Assembly: GCA_037042915.1 (NCBI GenBank)
Contig: CM073197.1
Span: forward strand, 186,001 to 250,000
From: Auricularia sp. M13
Lineage: Eukaryota > Basidiomycota > Agaricomycetes > Auriculariales > Auriculariaceae
Reading direction: 5' to 3'
DNA length: 64,000 nt
Below the pieces are notes generated by a model. That model made no database searches, was not told the origin of the DNA, and saw only the letters and a list, made by a program, of their open reading frames with translations. Of the stretch, positions 1-8,885 are shown piece by piece. The position numbers were made by a program, and so were the translations under genes. Each line of letters starts with the position of its first letter. Within the stretch, counting starts at the first letter, position 1.

Positions 1-946
1 TTCTACACCTGGGAAATCAGCTCGATAGCCTTGGTCGATATACTTCTGCAGTTTATCTAGAGCTAAGGCCGCAATCTGTAATATCGCATCCGTAATACAC
101 TACATGACTTTGTGGAGAGCCGTGTGAGACAACATCAATACTCTGGGAACTTGCTCTCGCGATCGCCGCGGTTCTGGCTGTAGTCCTAATTTGGGCGAAG
201 ACAGTCGGTCGTAAGCGCTCAGGTCCATCAGACATGAGCCGTCACCATTCGACGCGCAGCTTCGTAACAGTTCAGTGACTAGCCATCTGGAGAGCTGCAC
301 TCACTGATACGCTCATTACTGGCTGTCGCCTCGCACTTTCATGGGTTGCGCATGATTGACGCTCGGATTACCAAACACGCGTGCACTGACGTGTTCTGGT
401 CTGCGTTGCTGCAGGGTGTTGGACAATCATACAGGCAGCCAAGCTTCCGATGGACATTAAATCACAGGCCTCGTCGACGCGCGTGCTTCATTGGCCAGGG
501 TTGTAACGACCGCCGCCTCACGAGAGGACTCATATGACGATAGAAATGTGCGCGGTCCGCTGCGCTTCTGTCACTTTTCGTATGTTCTGACGTCGTGCGA
601 AGAATTGTGCAGAAAATGGTGTTCAAACAGTGCGTGATGCTGTGAGCACGTCTCATACACCCGCATCTGGTCCGAGACGGGCCGTTGGCGGACGCGCCGT
701 TTCGAACTGGTACCCGCACTCTTGGTCCTGGCCGTACTCTGATCTTTCTCTTTTGGACCAAAGGGTACGTTTTTCTCGCGAAGGTGTATTGCGTCTGAGA
801 CTAGCGTATCAGTTCAGGAATGACAGAGTTCATGTCCGAGAGGTACCAATTCAGCTGGTTCGTACCAAGACAGTCTCAGATGCAGACTTCAGACCTTAGC
901 ATATGTATATAAGCTATCCTCTTTCGTCAGTAATCTACAATCTGCC
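1..946. other. no gene recognised; upstream region of the first small paralogue
   Basis: I find no credible coding frame here: the open frames are short, overlap on both strands and match no family I know. The last 250 bp carry several GGTAC/GTACC words (about 698, 763, 841 and 865). The same words recur upstream of and inside the next paralogue (1580-1890), so they may be a shared promoter or repeat component. Confidence 0.4.
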
Positions 947-1501
947 ATGTTGAACTCTTCGATGGCCATACGTCCAGCTGGCGACCTCGATGTGAAACCG
1001 TCTATAAAGACGGAGCAAAAGGAGAGCTCCAAGGACATTCCCGACATTACTGTTGGAGCAACTCGAGGATCGGCGACACAGTCAGGGAAGTTTGACGGAG
1101 TTCCCATCCTCAAGGTCCCTGAGAATGATCTCGAGGTGAGTGCTGACTCGGCTATTGGATACTCCAACTTAAACATGTTACAGGCGTACATTGGCCAACG
1201 TATGCCTCACATTCTCTCGGATCTTCCTCGGATAAGCATATCTCGCATGGACAATCCGGGCTATGTTCGGCGTTGGATTCGTCGCGCCGAAAGAGCCACA
1301 CACTGCGTGGAGGAGCTCACCCATAGATTGACACTGCAGCAATCGATTGTTGAAGCCGTAGTCGGGTTGATGATGACGGAGGTATTGTATGAGTCCGGCG
1401 ACGACGAGAAGCGTCAGTTGGTTCGTGACGCGGTAGATAATTGGTTGTGGAAGTTCATGGACTTTCACAACAGAGCTATGGATATCTGCAGAGCCATGTA
1501 A
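947..1501 (+). CDS. small uncharacterised protein, tandem paralogue 1 (two exons)
   Basis: Two exons, 947-1135 and 1184-1501, split by a 48-bp phase-0 intron (GTGAGT...ACAG). The intron length is a multiple of three, so an unspliced frame also stays open. The spliced product is 168 residues. The N-terminal third is polar and low in complexity; the C-terminal 105 residues look alpha-helical, with regularly spaced Leu/Ile/Val and charged residues. It is a clear paralogue of the gene at 1783-2352: the same intron position and phase, a matching block before the intron (FDGVPI against FEGIPI), matching RMPHIL/RLPRII and QQSIVEAV/QRSIVHSV segments, and an aromatic WxxMDF/WRYLDF helix near the end. 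I do not recognise the family. No signal peptide or membrane segment is visible. The first in-frame ATG is used; an ATG 15 bp downstream is possible. Confidence 0.6.
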   Translation: MLNSSMAIRPAGDLDVKPSIKTEQKESSKDIPDITVGATRGSATQSGKFDGVPILKVPENDLEVSADSAIGYSNLNMLQAYIGQRMPHILSDLPRISISRMDNPGYVRRWIRRAERATHCVEELTHRLTLQQSIVEAVVGLMMTEVLYESGDDEKRQLVRDAVDNWLWKFMDFHNRAMDICRAM

Positions 1502-1570
1502 TCGAGCAAATGACATTCTCATCACTGTAGCCTTTCGTGCAGACCAGCAAGTTCGGATCGTCGGGTACTG

Positions 1571-1782
1571 TTGTCCATTCGGTACCGAAAAGTACCACCG
1601 AGAAGCGGTGGGTTGTACTATCCGTCACTAAGAACTCTTTCAGTACCTAATGGTACCAGTAATACCCTCTGAGAGGTAGCTGGTACCCAAATGTACGATT
1701 CGTACCCACAAGTCCCGAGATCGAATTTGGAATTACTTCCGACGGCGTATAAAGCCTTGACCTCAGCTGTGTCCCAGTTAAT
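1571..1782. repeat. GGTACC-rich spacer between the two small paralogues
   Basis: GGTAC/GTACC words occur at about 1581, 1592, 1644, 1650, 1681 and 1702, and continue into the first exon of the next gene (1838 and 1881). The density is well above chance for a 6-bp word. It may be a promoter element or the remains of a tandem repeat; the sequence alone does not decide. Confidence 0.35.
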
Positions 1783-2352
1783 ATGTCTTCCAGTGACGAG
1801 GCTGGACCTCCCTGTGCTCTTGCATTGGGAAGGGCGGTACCGGACCGTCCCTGGAACGCCAATGCTTCGTGGGGAAGGGCGGTACCGGACCGTCCCAACG
1901 CCAATGCTTCGCGATTTGAGGGAATCCCCATAAACAACATCCTCAACGAACATCTTGGGGTATGTTTTACAGACACATGCTCCTCTCTTTATCGCTTAAT
2001 TGATTTATAGGAATATTTGGTTGCACGACTTCCGCGGATCATCTCACAGTTTCCTCCCCTCGTCCCTTCGCGTCTGCGCGAGCCCGAATATGTTGATCTA
2101 TGGACCGAACAAGTTCTAAGAAGTAATTTGTCTAAATGCGAGTTGGAGGAGCAACTCGAGGTACAGCGGAGCATCGTGCATAGCGTGTTCCGGCTGCTCT
2201 CGATCGAGATTGAGCATTCTGAGTGCGGGAAAGAACGGAAGAAGTTTCTGAACGAAACTATCATGCTATGCGCGTGGAGATATTTGGATTTTTACGCGGA
2301 TGTCATGAGTATCATTGAAACTCAGGCTCAGACTGCAGATTCGTCCGAGTGA
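1783..2352 (+). CDS. small uncharacterised protein, tandem paralogue 2 (two exons)
   Basis: Exons 1783-1959 and 2011-2352 with a 51-bp phase-0 intron (GTATGT...TTATAG) give 172 residues. The C-terminal helical domain (after residue 59) is homologous to the 947-1501 gene, and the intron interrupts both genes at the same codon. The N-terminus differs: residues about 14-43 come from two copies of a 42-44 bp tandem repeat encoding GRAVPDRP and NANAS motifs. This gene therefore appears to have gained a repeat-derived N-terminal extension, or its true start lies later. The two genes are about 280 bp apart in the same orientation, which fits a local duplication. Function unknown. Confidence 0.55.
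1827..1912 (+). repeat. two-copy 42-44 bp tandem repeat inside a coding exon
   Basis: Copies at about 1827-1870 and 1871-1912 share GGGCGGTACCGGACCGTCC and AACGCCAATGCTTCG. The second copy lacks three bases (CTG) present in the first, so the reading frame is kept. Confidence 0.75.
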
Positions 2353-2528
2353 ATCGGTTCATGTGCACCCGATAAGCGTGTGCTTCTCTGACATTGACAG
2401 CTACGCCAAACCGACATGTGCGCCCAATTTACCTTTGGGACGACAGGTTCGGTTTGGATTAAGAGTTGGTCCCCGAGAATCCTAGCTGACAGTTTGGTTC
2501 CAGTACTAAAGGACTCAGGCGTCATCCC

Positions 2529-4169
2529 ATGGAATGCATCAAAATGCCCCAGTTCTTCTTCGACTCATTCCTCGAGTTACGTGACCCCACACTCGTGAAC
2601 CCGGAGCGGGCCGACGGGGCGTGGCTCCATTCGTACTTTGCCACTGTCGAACTGAATGGTGCGTTTCGCTACGCCTGTCTGCCACGCCGGCGCATATTGA
2701 AAATATCCTAGATTCTAAAGTCGAAGTCATTATCAGCAGCCCCGTCTACAACGCGCGGACCTCCCTGCTCCCGTCTGGGACATGGGCCCAAGTCCTCGGT
2801 CCCGCCGATCTGGTCAACTACACTTTCTTCGTGAATAAGGCCACGATTTGTATCTCCGATACGCCTCCGGACCTCGCTCGTCGTCGACCCGCTCTCCTAT
2901 TCAAGGGCACAGTGACCCGCCCGTATCGAGGAGACCGTATCACAGGCTTTACTACTGTCGTCAACGTTGACCGTGCATTGACGAGGCAGGTGGATGTTAC
3001 GTGAGTTCAGCAGTTCAGATTTCATCGTTACTCGACGCTCATCATTTGTATCAGCTGCTTGGTTGAAAGCGACTGCCCACACCTCCGTGACCTCTGCCCC
3101 ATCAACGAGGGGACCGCCGTCAGTGTATCTGGGCTCTTGACCGAGATCTTTGGCGATGTCCCATCGATCAGAGTCCACGACGTTCGCGATGGCAGCGCCT
3201 TTCCGTGCCACGCTCATTCGTTGACGCGACTTGCGTCATTACCTCCAGCCGTGCGTTCCGCTTACTGCAGCTGGTATGTCCATTAGTATTGTTTTGTAGG
3301 TGTATCCTTATTGAAACTGTGGATACAGGCTCGCTGCATATTATCCTCCCGACGATCCATTGTCCTTCACTGCCACGGCCGCGTCCTACGACGAGGCTGC
3401 TCACATCGAGGTCAATGGTTCGAGGATGCCGGACCCTCTCCCAGACCCGCTTCCAGACCCTGCGTTGTTCTTCAACGATGGTCCGACTCCATCGGCGCAA
3501 TCAAACGTACCCATCGCTTCATTCTCGTTCAGTACGACTGAAACAGAAATCGACCCGTCCATCGAAGAACTCGCGGCGCAGGGGCCCACTTCGCCGCATT
3601 TCTCGCCCACTTCGCCGCGTTACTCGCCCACTTCGCCGCGTTATACGCCCACCTCGCTACGTTTTACGCCGACCTCACCGCGCTTCTCACCGAACTCGCC
3701 GTGTTACTCCCAGACTTCCCCGCGCGTCTCGCCCACGTCGCCGGGCAATGGGTCGGCTTTTTCTGATGCACGTCGGCTACCGCGAGTTCCACGAGTTTTC
3801 GACCCCACACGCGCCTTCCCGGCGTTCGACAACGGCCCTGGTAGTTGGCCAGCCTTTTTCCGCGCTCAGGAAGAACGCATAGGGCTCCGGGAATCTCGTG
3901 ACTCGCCTGCATCTCCGCCTTATAATCCTGTCTCACCGTCTGATAAACTCATCACGTCTCACGATCGCCTTCCTTCACCTCTGGATCTCGACCGAGCCCG
4001 TTCGCCCACTCCGCAGAATGTGACCGTCGGACATTCTGAGCAGTCGCCTACGCGAAAGCGTGCTCGGTCTCCCACTCCACCGCATGAAGAAACGGAACAA
4101 CTCTCCGCTGCGCCGCGCAAGTCCGCTTGGTTGCCCTATAGCCTGCGCGCAAGCTCGGCTAACTTCTGA
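2529..4169 (+). CDS. uncharacterised protein with RNA polymerase II CTD-like heptads
   Basis: Four exons: 2529-2658, 2712-3000, 3055-3273 and 3329-4169. The introns are 53-55 bp with GTGCGT, GTGAGT and GTATGT donors, and the phases all agree; the product is 492 residues. Residues about 1-240 form a folded-looking domain with alternating beta-strand character (for example [13 protein letters not shown] then IRVHDVRD), reminiscent of an OB fold; that is my inference. Residues about 305-353 are seven tandem heptads of the YSPTSPR type: [49 protein letters not shown]. The rest of the C-terminal half is disordered, rich in SP/TP and contains [10 protein letters not shown], a possible nuclear signal. 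It is not RPB1, because no polymerase subunit domain precedes the repeats. It could be a nuclear protein bound by CTD readers or CTD kinases. The start at 2529 is the first in-frame ATG; 2544 is the alternative. Confidence 0.6.
3600..3746 (+). repeat. seven CTD-like heptad codon repeats (21-bp period)
   Basis: A 21-bp coding repeat, exactly seven units, in frame with the host gene. SP at heptad positions 5-6 is the most constant feature and Arg is usual at position 7, where the consensus Pol II CTD has Ser. Confidence 0.85.
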
Positions 4170-4506
4170 CCGCGTTACTCCTCCTTTTTTTTTTTGCTGT
4201 TTGCCGTTCCTCGAACTTGGTCCGATGACGATATCAATCATAGGCTACTAGCCCTTGAACATGTATAAGAGTTCTGTAGAGACCTGTGAGAATGTCATTC
4301 ACGTTTCGTCTTCTGTCTAAACTGTACAGCACTTTGAAGAACTCGAATGTTTCTCGACCGTAGCGAAGCGAAGGTTCGTCTTGTCAGTAGGTATAGTTAT
4401 AGAAGCATGTATGATGTAGTCATCAGTTGCATACACCGAGTATAACTCGTCATCAATGGCACTTGATTTGATTCAGATATAACTAGTTATAATTAATTAA
4501 TACTAA
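4170..4506. other. intergenic, AT-rich toward the right end
   Basis: No gene seen. A T-rich tract follows the upstream stop (about 4187). From about 4430 to 4560 the DNA becomes clearly AT-rich, with TTAATTAATTAAT-like runs that abut the truncated end of the DUF6589 fragment. Confidence 0.5.
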
Positions 4507-5449
4507 TTACATACTAAATCTAAATAAAGTACAGCGAGGTGTACTTATATTTAATTTAGTTTCAGCCTTAGCTCGAGCAGCACGGACTGCTGCGAGCATG
4601 AGTATCGCGCAGGTCACGACCTGGTAGACTGTGAGCAACAGCAAGAATGCAGAGAAGTTCACTAACAAGTTTAGGATCGCGTTTTGACTTCCCACGCCCT
4701 GTTACAGTCTCGAGTGCGGGCCCCTCTTCCAATTCCTCCTCGCGTTTAGTCGTCGTTGCTGCGGCAAGCAATAATTGAAGGAGCGTTGGTGATGCAGCAT
4801 GGATGGCGGACGAGAAGTATGCCATGCTGCCGCCATTCAGGTCTGTCCACGAAAAGCCCTTGCGTGGTCGAAGCTGACTAGTTTTAGGGTCAACTAGTGC
4901 ACCCATCTCGCGCTTGACATTGGCGGTAACGACAGTTGTGGCCCACTTGGCCAGCTTGGCGCGGGCCATCCGCGATGGATCCTTTGGACAGAGTGCGCGG
5001 CGACTCCGGCCGCGCGTAGCTCGAGGTGCGCTCTCCAGATGATCGTACATTAGTCTGACAATTTGGTCGGCATGGATGCCAGTATCGCCTTGCAGGAACT
5101 TGGTGACCATCGCAACATGTACAGCGCTGCGCGCACGTTTGTCCGGTGTGCGCTCAAAGAGCAGGTGGAGAAATTTGCCCAACGACAGACGACGAGCCTT
5201 CATGGCCTCAAGGACTGAGTCAACGCGCGAGAGCTTTGGCTTTGAAGTTCCGGTGTTTGTGGCTGGCCGTGCTGGTGGTACGTTGGGCACCGTTGCAGGC
5301 GGCGGCGGCGGAAGCGCTGCTCGCATGCTTTCTGCGAGTGCGGGATACATCCGCACCATTTGTAGAGTGACTGGCCAGAGCAGCGTGACCTTCTGGAGAG
5401 CCGACTGGTGTAAACCACATTGCCGGTTCAGAATGCTTGGTTGGTCCAT
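4507..5449 (-). pseudogene. DUF6589-type protein, N-terminal part only
   Basis: Reading leftward from an ATG at 5449, the product resembles the N-terminal part of the large Agaricomycete DUF6589 proteins. A segment with RLSLGKFLHLLFER comes first, then a VTKFLQGDTGIHADQIV block, an Ala/Lys-rich helix, and a segment ending VVTCAILMLAAVRAARAKAE. The last segment is in frame only if a 38-bp intron (4629-4666; donor GTTAGT, acceptor CTCACAG) is removed. The DUF6589 domain that normally follows, several hundred residues long, is missing: the frame runs out in an AT-rich tract at 4507-4560. These proteins often occur as dispersed, transposon-like families; whether they are themselves mobile is not settled as far as I know. 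A Pro-rich stretch (about residues 45-62) is present. Confidence 0.5.
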
Positions 5450-5920
5450 GGTACAAGTTTTGCCTGTTCTGCGGACATATAGACTGGGTCATATTTGGGA
5501 TACTACGGGCCGGTCGGCGCGATCAACTTAAGGGATGGCAATGTTGACCAACCGATAAGCCCCACGCGTCAAATCACTGACTATCTTGTCTGGACTCAGG
5601 CGCTTGGAATTTTGTGATTTCGCAATAACGGCGCGGCCTCTCGCGCCCTTCGTTCTTCTCGTCCTGCAGAGTATCACTTGTGACATGGAGCGGACGGGTT
5701 TGTCGTTATTCATAAGAGAAGTCTGGGTAAAGCATGCTCAAATTTTGTTTCGGGAGGCTCGAGGAAATTAATTCGTTGTAAATCGCGCAAGGCCCAGGCA
5801 CATATGGAAGTGGTACCAGCCAGCCACTTCAATACTTTCTTGTGCCTCCCATCGATCTGTCGTCCAATCAGGACATCACCGCGCAGAGGCTGTGCACCCG
5901 CGCCTTTTCTCCTCGTCGCC
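5450..5920. other. intergenic region between DUF6589 fragment and first F-box gene
   Basis: No gene recognised. The right end (5886-5897) contains GAGGCTGTGCACC, a word also found just before the start codons of the other two F-box genes. Confidence 0.4.
5886..5920 (+). promoter_or_regulatory. conserved pre-ATG block of the F-box family
   Basis: GAGGCTGTGCACC followed by a pyrimidine-rich stretch directly before ATG. Counterparts lie at about 19,170-19,206 and 29,611-29,649. It may be part of the 5' leader or core promoter kept after gene duplication. Confidence 0.45.
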
Positions 5921-7384
5921 ATGCTAGGGCAACTAGGCTACCTGAGTGCGTCGCTGTTTCAGCACCCCAATTACCAGGAAAGCCCGACGGGGTCACTGTA
6001 TAACGCCATGCCTGCTATATCGAGGCTCTCGGACGACCTGCTTTCCCAAATTCTCTGCCTGGCGGCTGGTTCCGCGCTATACGCAAAATTTGACTTGGCC
6101 CAAGTATCAGCGCGCTGGCGAAGCGTCGCGCTCAACTCACCGCTGCTATGGACGCAGATTCACATAGCATCGCAGTCCCAGTTTTATGGGACAGGCCGCA
6201 GGCGCTTTGCGCTTGTCTTAGAGCGCACAGGCTCATCTGCTCTGCTCGACGTTGCGTTGTCAGGTCCGTTCCGAAAGGACGATGCCCTCTATATGGCGAC
6301 AGCACTGGTCCCATATGCCGCGCGTATACGGGTGCTGGACACGCCGGACGATAACTTTGACGCTCTTCTGACGAGCGCTCGGTGTTTCCCTGCACTGGGT
6401 GTATTGCGCGTTCGCGGTGTTGGAGGTCTTCGCAAGCACGGCCCGCAGCTAGACCTAACCGCCCCATGCTTGCGCGAGCTCTATTTGAATTCCGTCCCGC
6501 TCCCCATCCGATTCAGGGAGCTGTTCTCAGATCGAATCGAAGAGGTCAGCATTCACTATTGCGACGACATCAAAGTGACCGATCTCCTGGCCGTCATCGC
6601 GCGCTGTGTTCACCTTGTGGACTTGGAGTTCAGCATCAATACGGCAATGGAGCACCGTGAGGAGGTTTCCTGGGACGTTCCGCCACTGCGTCGGCTCAAA
6701 AGTCTGACGCTGGTCTTCCCATTCCCCGAGATCCTCGATATGCTGGACAATGCCGTCGACCGAGACACCGTTCTTCACACGCTGACAGTTTCCACGTCCT
6801 GTAACCGTGACGCCGACTGTGTACTGAGGCTCTGCGCTGCTGTTACTCGTGGCTTGGGCGCGCTCATATCGCTGAAGTTCCACGACAAGCACTCCTTTGT
6901 GTTGCGTGATGATGCTGGCCGCATGCGCGAGATCAAGGTGGGGAGGCTATCTCGAAATACTTCGCTTCAGGTCTGGCCGCATCTCGCGAAGGAACACAGC
7001 GCCCAGACCACGGTCAGGGAGCTACACATACCCTTTAAATACTGGAACGATTTTGCGGAGGGTTTCGCCAAGCATCCATCTGGCTCACTGCTCCGCAGCC
7101 TGCGTATCCTGAGTTCGGAGTATGACTTCGAGGGGGTGACCGAATCCACGCTCCCTGCCCTCATGACACTCGTGCTTCCTGGACTGGAGCGAGTCGAAAT
7201 TTTGGCGTCCGGGCGCTCTCTACCCCCGGCAGGCGTTACCTATCTCTTGCGGAGCATCTCGTCCGGGCACGCGGCGCGCCCAATCGAACTCACCGTCAGC
7301 GGGTTGACGGAAAGCGTCGAGTATTTGCGGGATCTCATTGAGACGAATGACAGCGCTGCATGGGATTTGGTCGGCGCATTGTAG
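5921..7384 (+). CDS. F-box protein, family member 1
   Basis: A single long exon of 487 residues from ATG 5921. The F-box lies at about residues 30-75: RLSDDLLSQILCLA, then VSARWRSVALNSPLLW, the usual basidiomycete pattern. The rest is leucine-rich with alternating helix and strand segments, as expected for substrate-binding repeats of an SCF ubiquitin-ligase adaptor. An in-frame ATG exists at 5804 and a later one at 6008. I chose 5921 because the 40 bases before it align with the sequence before the start codons of the paralogues at 19,207 and 29,650. It shares whole-length similarity with both, for example RWRxVALNSPLLW, VLERTG and a late VWPHLAKEHSAQTTVRELHIPF block. No damage is seen. Confidence 0.8.
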   Translation: MLGQLGYLSASLFQHPNYQESPTGSLYNAMPAISRLSDDLLSQILCLAAGSALYAKFDLAQVSARWRSVALNSPLLWTQIHIASQSQFYGTGRRRFALVLERTGSSALLDVALSGPFRKDDALYMATALVPYAARIRVLDTPDDNFDALLTSARCFPALGVLRVRGVGGLRKHGPQLDLTAPCLRELYLNSVPLPIRFRELFSDRIEEVSIHYCDDIKVTDLLAVIARCVHLVDLEFSINTAMEHREEVSWDVPPLRRLKSLTLVFPFPEILDMLDNAVDRDTVLHTLTVSTSCNRDADCVLRLCAAVTRGLGALISLKFHDKHSFVLRDDAGRMREIKVGRLSRNTSLQVWPHLAKEHSAQTTVRELHIPFKYWNDFAEGFAKHPSGSLLRSLRILSSEYDFEGVTESTLPALMTLVLPGLERVEILASGRSLPPAGVTYLLRSISSGHAARPIELTVSGLTESVEYLRDLIETNDSAAWDLVGAL

Positions 7385-8885
7385 AATTCCGCGCACACCA
7401 TAATTAGGGATAAGTATTGTCCATTTCGCGTAGCTCGTGTAGTTTTCATCCACTCCATGCAGTGCGATTGGGATTTTATATAGACATGCCACAGTATAAT
7501 AGTTACTGCGCTCAGTTTAGGCTCGGGAGACTCGGCGCAAGGGGCTGTACGCTCCTACTTTTCTCTCCCCCCCCATGCCTGCCCTCCCCGCAACTTACAC
7601 TCCGAAAATTTCTTCAGTGAAGTGGATAGCTCTGAAATTTTGGAAAAGCGACGTTGAACCTCCAAAAGCAATTATCTGGGAGCAGCCTTTGTCCGGGTCA
7701 ATGTCGGAGCTTAAAGTCATTTTGTTGAGTCCGTGATGCAGCAAGGGGGGGCAGCCGGCAAAATCCGGTACATCACGTTACTATGGATGGGTCCTCCGAG
7801 CTTGCGCTGCAGAGGTTGCCGACCCCGGGCTCCGGCGGAGCCGGAGGCCGGTCCGGTGCATCGTAGACCCAGTGGACTACATGTCTGCATGCTGAGGTTG
7901 ACTGAGAGCTGTAATCCAACAATTCATGAAGTTTTGAAGCTCCCTGTGTGCAGCAAATGTGCAGCAACCAAGCTTTAACTTGTCAATAACACTTGCTGGC
8001 TCCACTGGCAATGATCAAAACCGGAACATGCGGAAGTATATCCGCGGATACGGAAGCATTTCCGCGGATATAGGATGGATACCCTCAGCCTCTGCAGCTT
8101 GCAGAGGTTACCCACCCCATGCCGTCATTTTGCTTCCGGCCCCCCCTTGTGACACCGGGGGCAAAGAACAGGTTGTCGAAAGTTCAACAATGCAAGATTG
8201 TTGGACGCTCAGAGGAAGTGTTCGGCCCGAAAATTTCCGGTTCCGAGCCTGGCCCTCCGAGCCTCGTTCGGCTGCATGTGGTTTATGTAATCGAGTCGAG
8301 CAAGCGCCGAGTGATCAGTTCGGCAAACAAGTGTGCACCTTCGTCAACTGCAATCCGTTCCTCCTACCCTGCCGTCGCTTGCTGAATGCACGATCGTGCA
8401 CTTTGTGCCGTTTGAACACCAACAGCAGCCATTAATCACGTGATTATCCTGAGCTACCAAGTCGTGGTGAGTCGATGGCGATAGCTGCAGCAGATATGCC
8501 GTATTCCTGATTCCTCCAGATGTCTCGCGTGCTTTGTATATGCTCAGTTTGCAGCCTGTCTACATGCACGGATGAGCGGGTACGCATATTGGCCTGCTTG
8601 TAGCGCCCAACACTCGGCGTGATCATGAGAAGAAAGACCGAGACCGTGCGTCTGCCACGGCACCCTCCAATCTGGATGCAGTACAGCCCCAGGGTTTGAC
8701 AAATGTTGATAAACCGCAACTGGGTGAGCCCTTGAACTCCTTGTGAATGTAAATTTCTGACACATGAAGACTTCTCCGATGAGATTGCTAATGTTGTCTT
8801 TCTTTGCTGTGTTCTATTACTCTGGCTCCGACTCTGTACGGGCGCCAGCCGAACAACTGTTCGCAGGGTTTCTGGTCTTCTATCG
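7385..8885. repeat. dispersed repeat fragments related to the end of the 19.9-27.2 kb element
   Basis: No gene. At 7745-7810 and 8025-8148 lie blocks that recur in the same order and orientation at 26,580-26,650 and 26,965-27,078. Shared words include GGCAAAATCCGG, GGATGGGTC, CTGCAGAGGTT, ATATCCGCGGA and GTTTGCTTCCGG-like words. At 8151-8205 a second repeat (ACACCGGGGGCAAAGAA, then TTCAACAATGCAAGA) matches, in reverse, 19,110-19,168. The segment therefore looks like a stack of transposon-end and SINE-like debris. From 8220 to 8885 I see nothing interpretable. Confidence 0.55.

Noticed and set aside
3205-3882. 225-codon Arg-rich frame over the heptad region
   Set aside because: It is the shifted-frame reading of the 21-bp heptad repeat; the SPTSP frame continues from well-phased upstream exons.
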